This document shows, piece by piece, positions 44,268-56,514 of a stretch of 64,000 nucleotides of DNA. Source of the stretch: Aphidius gifuensis (Eukaryota; Arthropoda; Insecta; Hymenoptera; Braconidae); contig NC_057789.1 in the NCBI RefSeq assembly GCF_014905175.1, positions 18,030,496-18,094,495 of the forward strand, read 5' to 3'. Made by a program: the position numbers and the translations under genes. Positions within the stretch are counted from its first letter, which is position 1. Every line of letters starts with the position of its first letter. A model generated the notes under the pieces. That model was not told where the DNA came from and searched no databases. It saw nothing but the letters and a program-made list of their open reading frames with translations.

Positions 44268-44625
44268 TACATGTAAATTTTGTTTACATGTAAATTTTAT
44301 GTTTAAATTTTTATTAATACATCTTTCTGTCACTTTATTTAACTAGCTTAAAGGAAAACAAAAAAAATACCTATCTCACTATAGGCACTTAGTTATTTTA
44401 TTTTAGATGTCTTCTCGAAATAATTAGAAATAAATATTCAACTGATTTTGAGAAAGAAAAAATTTTTACAATATATGTATAAAATATTTTAAGAAGACAT
44501 CTAAAATAAAATAACTAAGTGCCTATAGTGAGATAGGTATTTTTTTCGTTTTTCTTTAAGCTAGTTAAATAAAGTGACAGAAAGATGTATTAATAAAAAT
44601 TTAAACAATTACATGTAAAAAAAAT
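44268..44625. repeat. Internal fold-back, about 150-bp arms
   Basis: The sequence TAATACATCTTTCTGTCAC to TTTAGATGTCTTCT returns inverted at 44495-44600, around a loop near 44440. Probably a separate insertion in the larger element. Confidence 0.75.
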
Positions 44626-44699
44626 AAAACCAACCAGCCTATCGGGATGTGATGAAACTTTTGATTCAAGGGCTTCATAATTTTGTCTCTGATACGTTA

Positions 44700-44795
44700 A
44701 CGCGCGATGGTTCAGGGGGTAACGCACTGGCTTTTAAAAGTATAGGTTTAGATAGGTTTAGATTAGGCAGAGGTTCGAGGCTCGGTTAGGACAAA
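44700..44795 (+). repeat. tRNA-like block
   Basis: ATGGTTCAGGGGGTAACGC resembles a tRNA A box and GAGGTTCGAGGCTC a B box, with a long intervening part (GGTTTAGATAGGTTTAGATT). An oligo-A run follows, as in SINEs. Confidence 0.5.
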
Positions 44796-44799
44796 AAAA

Positions 44800-45560
44800 A
44801 AAAAAAAAAACAATTAAATCTTCAAGTGTAAAATAAAATAACTCCTGAAAAAAAAGGAAAAATAAAAAAATAATTTTTTTTTTTATTTTCATTTCTTTTA
44901 ATCAAAAATAAAAACAATTTTCTATTAATTTAATCTATAACTTCCTTAAATTAAATGACTTAACCATTAAATTGAATGAAATGTCGCTCAATTTTAGCAA
45001 CTTCTGTCTTGATTAGATCGCTTTTCTGCTTTAAATTGATTCATAATTTTTCCAAATTAATTGATAATTTCCTCAAGTTAAACGACTTACCCATTAAATT
45101 AAATGAAATGTCGCTCAATTTTAGCAACTTGTGTCTTAACTAGATCGCTTTTTGTCTTGAATTGATTCATAATTTTTTTAAATTAATTCATTTATCATTT
45201 GTATAAAAACAATTTTCTATTAATTCAATCAATATTATCCTTAAATTAAACGATTTACCCATTAAATAAAATCAAATGTCATTTAATTTTAGCAACTTTT
45301 GTTTTAACTAGACCGCTTATTCGCTTGATTTAAAGGATATTTTTGCTTCCTTTTTAGCAAAGTTTCTCTTAAATTAATTCTCTTTTCTCTTAAATAAAAA
45401 GAAAACTGTCTTAAATTAAAGCAAATAAATTGCTTTAATTAAAAAATATTATGCTCAATTTAATACATTTTTTTTTTAAATCAAAGCCTAAAACTTTCAA
45501 GCAAAATTTTTCTATATTTAAGTAACTTTTCTCTTAAATGCAGACATTTTTTTTCTCAGT
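44800..45560. repeat. Internal tandem repeat with AAATGTCGCTCAATTTTAGC
   Basis: Three divergent copies of a unit of about 120-150 bp, each containing CCATTAAATTGAATGAAATG-like sequence and TTTAGCAACTT (near 44990, 45115 and 45290). No coding frame. Confidence 0.6.
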
Positions 45561-45922
45561 GTATTCTTGAATTTGATCTCCCGGGAAAAACGGTTTGTAT
45601 ACAACCATATACAATCATATACGACCATATATGATTGTATACAAACTCATACAGTTGTATATCGCCATTTTCTGTATACAAATTTATAAAGTTGTATACA
45701 GTTGTATACAACCATATATGGAATTTATAGATCAAATTCAAGAATGGTTGTATACAAACATAGATAGTTGTATACAAACATAGATAGTTGTATACAAGTT
45801 TATATGCCGTGACTTTCAAAAATTTATTAATATCATAAAAAAAAAAAAAATTTATAATTATTTAAACAATTTAATTTTTTTGTCTATATATTTATTTGAC
45901 CGAAAAAATTACACCATAAATA

Positions 45923-46002
45923 CTTGACTTTACCGGGACTTGAACACGGTATCTTCTAGTTGAAACTCCAGAGCCTTACTTACCTAACCACGACAGCTGC
46001 AA
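45923..46002 (-). repeat. tRNA-like block of the shared core
   Basis: On the minus strand TGGTTAGGTAAGTAAGG is followed by CTCTGGAGTTTCAAC and GTGTTCAAGTCCCGG, a good B box. The order and spacing resemble a Gln-type tRNA. The same block lies at 2814-2885 and 56808-56878 with the same downstream sequence. Confidence 0.6.
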
Positions 46003-47159
46003 TCGAAAATTATGAAAATTTGTTCTACTTAAATATTCATTATAATCATAGCAATCCAAGGATCAACTAACACTCGGCCGATATATGAATTTCATTTGTT
46101 TCGTATACCCCGGAATGTATATTGCCATAATTCATGAAAAAAATTTTTTATCCCTGAAATTTTCGTTTCGTAAAAAAAATAAGTAGCTGTTATATATTAT
46201 TAAACAAACACCCTTCCAATATTAAATACATAATAGCGGTTCTTAATATATTTTTATATACATGGAAAGAATGAGAAAAAATCAGTCTTAGTGACCCGAA
46301 TAAAAATTAATAAATGGCAAGTCATAGGTTGGTCAGTCTTCAATGTGCTACTGAGTTGTAAAATTGTATATCATTTTAAAAATGTCCATATATGTTTGTA
46401 TATATAACCATATATAATTGTATACAAGATAAATAAAGTAAGCTACCAAGTTGTATAGTTGTATATGATTTTATAAATTCATATATATAAACATATATAA
46501 ATATATATACAGTTGTATATGTCCATATATATGTTTGTATATAACCATATATGATTGTATACAAGATTAATAAACTAAGCTACCAAGTTGTATGGTTGTA
46601 TATGATTGTATATAGTTGTATATGGTTGTATATAGTTGTATATGGTTGTATATGGTTGTATATAGTTGTATATGGTTGTATATAGTTGTATATGGTTGTA
46701 TATAGCTGTATATGGTTGTATATGGTTGTATATGGTTGTATATGGTTGTATATAGTTGTATATGGTTGTATATGGTTGTATACAAACAGTTTATACCTCA
46801 TGAACAAGTTTATATAGTTTTATAAACTTATATACAAATTTATATGATTGTATAAACTTATATACAACTGTATATGGTTGTATACAAAGTCACTAAAATA
46901 ATCAACTTTCCATATACATCTATATACGATTGTATATGTTTGTATATGATTGTATATGGTTGTATATGGTTGTATATGGTTGTATACAAACCGTTTTTCC
47001 CGGGCTATAAATTCCATATATAGTTGTATACAACTGTATACAACTTTATAAATTTGTATACAGAAAATGGCGATATACAACTGTATGAGTTTGTATACAA
47101 TCATATATGGTCGTATATGATTGTATATGGTTGTATACAAACCGTTTTTCCCGGGTATG

Positions 47160-47600
47160 GAAAAATTAATATTACAAAAATAAGATTCCTCAGCCAATTT
47201 ATCAGGTAATTGATATAATTTGATTATTCAATCTATTTAATTAATTATTTCTTGTTACTATCAAAATTTTCTTCCTTTTACCTAAACTTAATTCTATAAG
47301 TGAGCTAACTTATCTAAATAAAATTTATTTTATTATATCATAAGTGTTTGTTGTGGAGATTGCTTCCTAAATCAGTGACCGTAGTGTGGCGCGCTCTCGT
47401 GGTCGAATGGAACCACTTACATATACGTAAGAGACTTTTATGGAATTTTTTTTTTTTATCTTCTACTGTTGATAAACCATTCTGAAAAAAGAATTGAAAA
47501 TTATACAACTGTTATAGTACATCAAGATCAACATTGTAAAAATTATAAAAATGAGAATAGATTAAACTTACCTAATTTTTTCCAATTTACATTATTCCAA
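47160..47600. other. 3' flank of the BEN-domain gene
   Basis: A+T-rich, with a G+C-richer piece near 47380 (AGTGTGGCGCGCTCTCGTGG). It should hold the 3' UTR of the BEN gene. No repeat partner noted. Confidence 0.4.
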
Positions 47601-50600
47601 TTAAATTTGATTGCTGCCTGAATTTTTACGAGCTGGATTGCTGCCTGAATTTTTACGAGCTTGCTTCCTCACTTTTGATGATGCTGTGTTGCATGCACTC
47701 GTTATGCCATTCAGAACAAATGATTTATTTGCTTGTGGATAAATTTTCTTAATACTTTCTGGAATACAAAATATTAACTAATCAATATACTATAAACATA
47801 GAATGAATTCAATAAAGAAATCAACATGGTTACATATCAAGATATAGATTATTGAATAAATTAAAAAAGGAGCGTGAAAAATTACCGTAAATGGCTGTTA
47901 TAATTCTTTCGTCTATTCCAGGTTTGGCTGCTCGATTTAAAAAAGCGTTAGATTTTTTTCCAGTGCGTGAATGTGTCGCTAAAACTGTTTCAGGTACTAA
48001 AAACTTAATAAGAAGAGAAGCATAAGATGCTTCCTTCTTTAACATCGTTAATGGACTGGGAATTAATAGATACTGACTAGCTTTTACCTATACTATTCCA
48101 TGTAAATGCTTCCAGCGCTGTAAGTTATAATTAATTTTATTTTATATTTATTTATATATCACAAGAAAATATATTATAGAACAAAAAATTTTTACCTTTG
48201 GCTGGGCTCTTAGTTCATCCAAATTCAAGCCAACCCCTTCTGACACTTCATGATTGAATGTTCTGTTGGGATCTACGTTTTCTTGTCGTTCCTGAAAAAG
48301 TTTATTTTGATATAACGACCATCTAGAAATACTATTGAATAAGGTATGTGAAAATATTATATAAATTGACTAATAATTTTATACCAAATTATGATTATTA
48401 TCTCGAAGCACTTCGTCATTATTATCGTCGTTACTGTGGCCAGATTGATCATCAGAGAAATCATCATTTTGTTCAGCATCATCAGTCTGCCGTTGATCAA
48501 AATTCTGAAAATCACAAATAATAAATCAATTGTCTGATAAATATTCAATTATATGATATGTAAAGCAGGAAAACAATCATAAAGGTATAACAGAAAGTAA
48601 AAAATAAATACCTGGGTTAAATTTTATTCAAAAACTTACATTGTTATTATACTGAACTTCTTGGCTATTTCTTTCATTCAGCCATCGGTGGTTTCTTGAA
48701 TTTGTCAGTTCACTTGACTGGGAATTAGAGTTTTGCGCGTCATCCTGAAAGATAAATTACAAAAAAAAAAAAAATTATTAGCCGCCTTCAAATTTTGCAA
48801 TTGAAGAAATTTAATAGATTATCAATGTAAAAGTATAATTGTAAGCTGTTATAGTTTACCTCTAGTAAACAAGCAAGATTTTTTCTTGAATGTATTGGTT
48901 GTTTTGATAAATTTATATCTAAACAAAAAAAGAAACACAGTTTTTTTTACAAAAAAGAGCGTCAAGTATTCGAGATCCCCACTAATTATATGATTATAGT
49001 AATTTTATTTTATATTGATATTTATTAATTTTTTAGATACAAAAAGATATAATACCAAAATAAGTCAAGAAGGAAATATTTAACGCATATAATTAAGTCT
49101 TAATCTTTGACAAAATTTTATACCTGACCCCGCCCGGTTCTTCCCAAATAAAATTTGAAGCCTACACACGTCTCGACAACAGAGTTAATGGTATTTTCCA
49201 ATTATCCATTATTATATATATATATACCCTTCACATTTTATCTAGGCTTAGGACTGGCAGCATACAATCTTGTTACCTTGCCGGCGTGTTTAAAAAAATA
49301 TATATATACATATATATATATACCTCTATACATATATATATTAGGCCGTTTCAAAAAAAAAAAAAAATTCTTTTTTTTTCTCTCCCACCCCCTAAAATCT
49401 TAGTATTTAACAAGACAAACCATCTACTATTTTCAATTTTTTTTTTTTTTTTTTTTTCAATGTCGCTCATCGACTTTAAATATTTTCCATTTAAAAAACA
49501 TGTAAGCAGAATGTTCATTTTATACTTTTGTTTATAACTTTATCAGTTTTTGAGCTAGAGACTTGGTAATACGACCATTCGAAAGCTCAAAAAAAAAGCT
49601 TTGAAATACATATTGAAAAAAATTTTTGATCAACTGTTTCGTGGCTAGAGAACTTTATAAACGTTTATTTCTAAAAAAACGATAATTTATTTATTCGAAG
49701 ACCTCTGGGCATTCATATAAAATTAAAAATTCGGTATATAAAATATAGTGTCTAAAGCTTTTTGATTAAGCTTTTTAAATAATCATCTTGAATTGAAATT
49801 TATTGATTATTATAAAAGTTATAATTTTTTGAAACACTGAAAAAAAAACAATGTTATTTGTGTAATTTTTTTATAAACGAATGAATGCTGTTTTCGGTTA
49901 GGTGTTTCAAAAAATCATAACTTTCGAAATAATCAATATATTTCAATCACGGAGAGAAATATCCAACAAAAATTGTTAAAAAAATACTTAAAAATTGTTG
50001 AACAGAACCACAAAAAAGTACCAAGATGTAAGTCCAATAAAATATGATGTGGGCATTATCAAAACTTGCTTTACCGATCCACAATTTTTGTGGTTCCCGG
50101 GGCACAAAAATTACGGTTCTGTACAACAAAATCTATTGGGCACGTATTAAAATCTATATAACTTCTAATAAAAATTCTGGTAAAACAAACAAAATTTGTT
50201 CTTCTTCAAATAAAAATTGTTACCAGTACCAATAAAATTTATTTAATTTCAAATAAAAATTCTTGTAAATTAAACATAATTTCTTGATTTTTTAATAAAA
50301 TTTATTGTACAGTAACAATTAAATTTATTCAACTTTCAATGAAAATTATTACGGAGTAAACGAAATTTGTTTTCTACCTAAATAAAAATTAATGAACTCT
50401 TTTATTAAAAAAAAATAATAATAATAATAATTCATAATTAATTAATAATTAATTAACAATTAATACAATCATTTATGTGGCAAATCTTTTTTTTATTATT
50501 TTTATAAATGTAGTATTACACTTTTAAGTTTATTTAGCATAATACATCTGTTGTTATTTTTATTTCAACATACTTATATTCTAATTACGTTTTACCACCA

Positions 50601-53600
50601 GTTTTGCATTATGTTATAAATCTATGCACTCTAAACATATAATTGACAAAACTAAAATAGTAAAAAAAAAAAACCAAGTAAAAAAAAAAGAAGTTATAGT
50701 TGATAAATAAAAAAATTAAATTGACGTTTAAAAAGAAAGGTTATGTGATGAACAAATATCGAATCAACTAAAAAAAATTATGTACTGACTAATCTAACAT
50801 AAGTAATCTTAGCTGCAAATTCACGACCTGTTTTATTTTATATTCACGCACTTTATAATTTACTAATTGTTATAATTCTTCAATAATTAAATAATCAAAT
50901 AATGTCTACATATTTTTTTGTGTTTTTGTCAATCAATGACAGGTCCAAACCAATGCAAACCATCTCTCCTACATAATTCAGAGTGAGGCATAAACATAAC
51001 TTGTAACGGCCAACAGTAATAACTCACACAACTGCACACAACTAACACATCCCTCCCAAACTTGTTTGTGTGTATCATCTGTTACTAGCTGACAAAAATT
51101 GTGGTTCTAGAACCACAAAATTTGTGGTGATCTAAGACAAAAATTCTTACGCGGTATACAAGTTTTGTTGGACCTCAAAAATTATTGTACTGAACAACAA
51201 AATTTATAATGCACAAAACAAAAAATATTAAAGTGAAAATAAAAATTATTAAATTAGGAAATAAAATTTGTAATAAAGCGGACTAATAATTGTGGTTCAA
51301 TAAAAATTGTGGTTCTGTTTAACAAAAATTATGAATCTACAAAACGAATAATATTCAACATTTAACAAGTTTTATAAGAAAAACAATTAAAAAAAACGAA
51401 GCTTGCATCTTGGTACTAAATTGTTGTACCAGAACCACAATTTTTGTTGAACATTTCTCTCCGTGAATTCAAGATGATTATTTAAAAAGCTTAATTAAAA
51501 AGCTTTAGACACTATATCTTATATGCCGAATTTTTAATTTTATATAAATGCCCAGAGGTTTTCGAATAAATAAATTATCGTTTGTTTAGAAATAAACGTT
51601 TACGTAGTTTTCTAGCCGCGAAACAGATGATTAAAAATTTTTTTTCCAATATGTATTTAAAAGCTTTTTTTTTAAGCTTTCGAATGGTCGTATTTCCAAG
51701 TCTCTAGCTTAAAAATCGATAAAGTTATGAACAAAAGTATAAAATAAACACTTTGCTTACATGTATTTTAAATGGAAAATATTCAAAGTCGATGAGCGAC
51801 ATTAAAAAAAAAAAAAAAAAAAAATTGAAAATAGTAGATTGTTTGTCTTGTTGAATACTAAGATTTTAGGGGGTGGAAGAGAAAAAAAAAAATTTTTTTT
51901 TTTTTTTGAAACGGTCTAATATATATATATACTTATTTCGTCAATCAACAATTCAATAATGAATGCGTATGACACAATATGACACGAGCGCCGAATATAT
52001 ATTTTACAGTGTAAAAGGTGGTGTCCACTATGCAATTTTCCCAGATATCACCAAAAAATCTAAATGAATTCAGTTACAATGCTAATAAGCTAAGGGTTTA
52101 AACTCACGATAAGCCTAGTTTCGCTTGTAAAGCGCACTGAGCACGCGCAACAAGTTGGGTTGTGTCGAACTTGTAAACATGGCCGTCCTAATTCCCATGA
52201 AACTAGTAATATGTCGTCAGCCATCGTGGTTTTTCTAGTAATTTTACGTGTTGCGCATGCTTAGATCACTCAGAATTACGTCAGCCATGTTTACAAGCAA
52301 AAGTTAGCTTGTCGTGCGTTTGAGCTCTAAGACATTAATTTAATATAATTCAAATACTTTTCATAGATTTTCAAAAAAATCACACTTGTCACGCTCTATT
52401 CTTGTCTTTTTTATATGAAACTACTATAATAAAGTTGCAAGGTTGTGACTGCGCATACATTTATGTTGAAAGTGAACGACTACTAAATTTCAGTAGATCT
52501 GCATTAGTGTGAAAGTCTTTAAATTTTATTTGGGAAGAACCGGGTGGGGTCAAGTATAAAATTTTGTCAAAGATTAAGACTTAATTATATGCGTTAAATA
52601 TTTCCTTCTTGACTTATTTTGGTATTATATCTTTTTGTATCTAAAAAATTAATAAATATCAATATAAAATAAAATTACTATAATCATATAATTAGTGGGG
52701 ATTTCGAATACTTGACGCTCTTTTTTGTAAAAAAAACTGTGTTTCTTTTTTTGTTTAGATATCACATCTTTTTGTAAAGTCCTTCAATCATTCGATAGAA
52801 AAAACTATAATATTAAGAAGTATATAAAATTACTTGGTACCATCCGTATTAATTTTTGTTCGTTCTAAAAAAAAAAATATGTAAGCATTTTTTGCATTAC
52901 TTCACCAGTTTTTGCTAGCAACGAACAAATTATTAATTTTTATCCAGCTAGTATTTTTGCGGAAATAACGGACATGCTTGGCGATTCCTACACGGGTGAC
53001 ATATATAATGGATTTTTTACACCATCTAAATATGTTAGTTTTTTTGCTCTATAGACAGATGCTTTTAGCAGCTGATTTTGATATTGAAAAATAAATCCTT
53101 TCGTAAATAATTTCGTAAATAAAAATATTTTATATTTCTATTTACATATCCTGTAAAAAAAAAAACTCATTAAACTTGACGGAAAGAAAAATAAACAATA
53201 ACAACATGAGACTTGGGAACATAGGTTGAAGTATCATCCCAGTTAAAAAAATCTCATAGAAACCGCGAAAAAGGGTTAAATACACATCAAATGCTCATAG
53301 ATATTATTATTATTCTATGAGCATTTCATGTGTATTTGACGCTTTTTCGTGGTTTCTATGAGATTTTTTAAACTGGGATTATTTGATTCGCGTCATCGAT
53401 GCGATATTGAATACTATACTGACATATATAAAGGTTTTTTCACACCATCTAAATATGTTAGCTTTCTTGCTCTATAGACCGATGCTTCTGGCAGCTGATT
53501 TAGATAATCGAAAATAAATCCTTTCGTAAATAAAAATATTTTATATTTTTGTTTACACATGATGTAAAAAAAAAAACTCATTAAACTTAATGGAAAAAAA

Positions 53601-55411
53601 AATAAACAATAACATGTGACTTGGGAACATAGCTTAAAGTATCATTATTTAATTTGCGCCATCGATGCGATATTGGATACTGTGGTAAATATAAAGGTTT
53701 CCCACACCATCTACTACTACCTTGCACAATTTCATTTTTATAATGTTGTCAAATTGCTCTGGACTTGGAAACCATATTGCTTTGATCTGATTTGGTTTTA
53801 TAATATTTGTCAGAGTGCAGTAAAGTTTTAAATAATCTTCAAGAAAAACGCAATTTCTAAAAATGATTTTAAAGTTTAAAAAAAAGGTATACATCTCAAA
53901 AATCTGTTTTTATTTTTATTGAAAAGATTCAATTAATTTATAAGATGATCAGAAGACAGAATATTTTTCACATCAATCAAATAATATATTCCAAAAGGCA
54001 CAAGAAACAAGGGCACGATAAAGACAAAAAAGTGTATAAACAAAAGGTTACGTTTATCAGTAAGCATGTGTATGTTGTATATTAGCACACATTAGCACTC
54101 CTGATGAGTAGGATTCGCGCCTATATCCCAACGGCATATGGCGCGCGCACCATCGCTGCGATATTGAATACTGTAGCACCAACGATGCGATATTGAATAC
54201 TGTATATGATATAAATAAAGGTTCTTTCACACCATTCTACTATTATTGCTCAATTTTTATTCTATAAGGTTGTGAATTGCTCTGGACCTGGCAGCCATAA
54301 TGCTTTGATCTGATTTTGGTTTTATAATGTTTGTCAGAGTGCGGTAAGGTTTTATAAGAATTTCAAGAAAAGCGCAATTTCTGAAAATGATTTTGAAGTT
54401 TAAAAGAAAAGTATACTTCTAAAAAATCTTTTTTTTTTTTTATAAAAAAGTGTGATATTGATTTAATAAAATGATCAGAAGACATAATATATTTATCTGA
54501 TCAATCATATTTTAAAATAATTTCCCGAGGAATTGGAGGGTTAGGGTTAGCTTTGTGTCGATAATATATAGGCACGGTAGTTAAATCTCGTTTATCCCAC
54601 TTTTTTTTTTTTCTCATACTTGACGCGAGGCACTACCGTGCCTCTTGATCATTACTGCTAGTTGAACAGGCTTGGTTTTGACGGTTGCTTATTTCAAAGC
54701 TTTCAGACTGTTTTATTAGAAATTACAATTTACGATTAGTTTAAAATATTTTTTTTGTCGATAAAAGAATCTTAAGAAAAATTTAATTATTGGTCAATAT
54801 AAATATAAAAAAATGAATTGTTATACTACTTCTATAACATTTGCAATTATACAATATAAAATTTTAAAAATACCAGTTCTAATGGATCATTTTCAGGTGA
54901 CATTGGACCAAAGCTTCTGTTGACATTCAGAATATTTTCATCATCGCTATAGTTTTCTCTAGAGACACTCCTCTGTAAAAAAAATATTTTTTTTTATGTA
55001 TTGCATATACACAAATGTGAAAATAATTGAAACAGAAATTTGTAAGAATAAATATACCTCAGCTTTTCGATTATATTGCGAATTCATTTTAGCATGCATA
55101 CGTTCATAAGTTGTTATCTGATCACTATAATCTTCATCTGAAGATGAGTCTGTTGACTGATTCAATACAGGTTGTCCAATGGCTTTATTCATCATTTTTT
55201 TTTCCATCTGTTAATAGAAAAAAAAGAAAATTTTTCATAAATTATTTATTCATATTAGTTACTTTATTTATTTAACAATTGTAAATATGTGCACTGATAT
55301 TTTTGGAACCATATTAATTATTATTTGTTTCTAGTGTAAAAAATCAAGATATTAAATTGAGTGTTATGTGAATAGCTTACCATAATATGTTTTTCTTTAT
55401 AATGTTGCATT
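47601..55411 (-). CDS. BEN-domain protein, multi-exon, partly resolved
   Basis: BEN domains bind DNA and chromatin partners, so a nuclear regulator is likely. Exons read on the minus strand: 55411-55381 and upstream, 55207-55058, 54972-54874, 48918-48860, 48744-48640, 48504-48385, 48291-48196, an uncertain piece near 48117-48030, 48029-47886, and 47758-47601 with the stop. The N-terminal two thirds are acidic and polar (SSSDEDYSDQ, YSDDENILNV, DDFSDDQSGHSNDDNNDE). The BEN domain is in the last exons: EGVGLNLDELRAQ, ASYASLLIKFLVPETVLATH, SRTGKKSNAF, KPGIDERIITAIY. The tail has two copies of RKNSGSN. Phase fails between 54874 and 48918, and between 48196 and 48029, so an exon is missing or a boundary is wrong at each. 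The ortholog is not identified. Confidence 0.75.
49948..51465. mobile_element. Inner element with CACGGAGAGAAAT ends
   Basis: The ends CACGGAGAGAAAT and ATTTCTCTCCGTG are inverted. Both sides carry many short units built on CAACAAAAATTGTGGTTC and AATAAAATTT. Same plan as the other elements with short-repeat ends. No tRNA-like block was recognised inside, and no gene. Confidence 0.7.
52090..52330. mobile_element. MITE-like repeat, CTCAAACTCACGACAAGC type
   Basis: The ends resemble each other in inverse (TTTAAACTCACGATAAGC on the left, GCTTGTCGTGCGTTTGAGC on the right). The interior has TTGTAAACATGGC in both orientations and GCGCATGC. It is related to 3975-4100 beside RhoGDI. Confidence 0.65.
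52770..54140. repeat. Direct repeats with GCGATATTGAATACTGT and a hairpin
   Basis: Segments 53030-53220 and 53445-53640 are direct copies (GACAGATGC / GACCGATGC, then AAATAAATCCTTTCGTAAAT). Between them 53238-53380 is a hairpin with arms CCCAGTTAAAAAAATCTCAT and ATGAGATTTTTTAAACTGGG. From 53650 the GGTTTCCCACACC family starts, also seen at 54150 and 62590. This lies inside the BEN intron. No exon was recognised although one is expected by phase. Confidence 0.7.
54150..54665. repeat. Dispersed repeat, copy 1 of 62590-63095
   Basis: The sequence TTGAATACTGTA, the TTCTTTCACACCATTCTACT segment, TTGTCAGAGTG, and a final palindrome with GGCACGGTAG and CTACCGTGCC recur at 62590-63095 in the same order. 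About 500 bp, without a frame. Class unknown. Confidence 0.8.
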
Positions 55412-55530
55412 TTTTTTTCCGAAACATTTTTTGCGTCAATTTTTGTTTTGCAGCAAAATCATTTTCAGCAATTTTTTTTAGTAACATATTTTCATTGTCA
55501 TCTTCATCATTTATGTGAAAATTTTACAAG
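55411..55530 (-). pseudogene. Coding-like frame broken from the BEN gene by a T9/A9 run
   Basis: On the minus strand the frame NDEDDNENMLLKKIAENDF and onward to a Lys-rich stretch reads as coding. It meets the downstream BEN exon (MQHYKEKHIM) only after a one-base shift within the nine-T run at 55410-55418. This may be a sequencing or assembly error, or a real lesion. Confidence 0.4.
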
Positions 55531-55534
55531 TTAT

Positions 55535-56065
55535 AAAAACGGTGCAATAAATAACTCGACGCAAAATCATAGTAGAGACTTCGTATTAGGCTCAATTTAT
55601 GTGTCTCAAAAAAATCTATCGCCCGCTTTGTGAAATTCCTTTCTATTTATAATAGTTTTTGAGAAAAAAAACTATAAAATTGAAAAAAAAAGTTCTTTTT
55701 CTCGAAAACCGTTATTGAGAGAGAAGAAAACCCCCAATGCCGTCACTAGATTTTTTTAAGCCGCATAATTTGAGCTTAATTCGAACTCCCTATCTTGATT
55801 ATAACAAAAGTTATGGCTCGCCGAAAAAAAAATTAAAAAAACGGATCAAAAAATGTCATCATAGAGTTGAAATAAAATGTTTATAAGGCTCCAAAAAAAG
55901 CTTTGAAAAACTCTATTGCCTTTCTTTCAAATATGAATAATGTTTTCGTTGATTAACGGTCAAAATATGTCTAAGCAATAAAAATAACAATGGCCCTAGC
56001 CGGAGTATTGAAAATTTTTAATTTTCAACGGGTAACGCTGGCCACATGCCCCAACAAATGTTACC
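55535..56065. other. Spacer, A+T-rich, no gene seen
   Basis: Contains TTTTTCTCGAAAACCG and related low-complexity sequence similar to other intergenic repeats. It may include the BEN promoter or further 5' exons, but none could be placed. Confidence 0.35.
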
Positions 56066-56441
56066 AGGGGTGCATTCCTTTAATAAAAAATTTTTTTTCG
56101 TTTTGCAATTTCGCCCTGTAATACCGACTAAAAACTAGAAACAAAAACAACGACAAAAGTGATAAATTTCTTTATGCAATATTCCAGGCTTTACAGTTTA
56201 CGATAATGTGTGATACGAGCTATGTGACAATAACAAACAATCACGACAAGTCAATTTTCTATTTATTTCAGTTTGATATAAACATTGAACAGTTATCCAT
56301 CTAATAATTGGAAGCCAAAAAATTAATGTCATGTGCTAGTGCTGCCACTACAAGAAACAGCTTTTTCCTATAAAATTTTGGCCGGTATTACAGGGAGAAA
56401 TTGCAAAACGAACAAAAAATTTTTATTAAAGGAATGCACCC
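56066..56441. mobile_element. GGGGTGCATTCC element, copy 2
   Basis: Close copy of 14289-14668 with the same arms and interior (AACAACGACAAAAGTGATAA). The flanking sequence TTACCGCTATTGGTGGTCC on the right is also shared with 14725-14740, so the repeat unit is longer than the hairpin. Confidence 0.8.
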
Positions 56442-56514
56442 CAGGTCTTTTTTTGCTATTGATTTGCTTTTGATTTTAGTGGTAAGTTTTCATAAATTAC
56501 CGCTATTGGTGGTC

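Larger units (their letters stand above)
44014..47155. mobile_element. 3.1-kb element with CCCGGGAAAAACGG ends and TATATGGTTG arrays
   Basis: The ends CCCGGGAAAAACGGTTTG and CAAACCGTTTTTCCCGGG are flanked by TA. Arrays of the unit TATATGGTTG/TATACAACCA fill 44028-44190, 46560-46780 and parts of 45580-45800 and 46870-47155, in both directions. The phrase GGTTGTATACAAACAGTTTA followed by ACCTCATGAACAAG occurs at 44177 and 46772. The interior has a 350-bp fold-back (44268-44625), tRNA-like blocks, and the core shared with 56690-57120. Translations rich in YTTIYNHIQ are artefacts of the array. Confidence 0.75.
48915..52762. mobile_element. 3.85-kb fold-back element in a BEN-gene intron
   Basis: Both ends read ATATCTAAACAAAAAAAG inward. 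The arms continue over GAGCGTCAAGTATTCGA and a TTCCCAAATAAAATTT stretch (48915-49157 against 52517-52762). They extend further with the poly-A/T GGCCGTTTC region and CCCACCCCCTAAAATCTTAG (49345-49420 against 51845-51920). The right arm has an extra insertion at about 52010-52510. The loop holds a second element (49948-51465). The left tip provides the acceptor of the adjacent BEN exon. A related palindrome is at 62262-62560. Confidence 0.8.

Noticed and set aside
43992..47209. Open frames rich in Tyr-Thr-Thr-Ile-Tyr repeats on both strands
   Set aside because: They are translations of a 10-12 bp palindromic array, open in several frames and both strands; no protein is implied.
53616..53894. 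71- and 81-residue frames on opposite strands
   Set aside because: They lie in a dispersed repeat also found at 54150 and 62590 without conserved frames.
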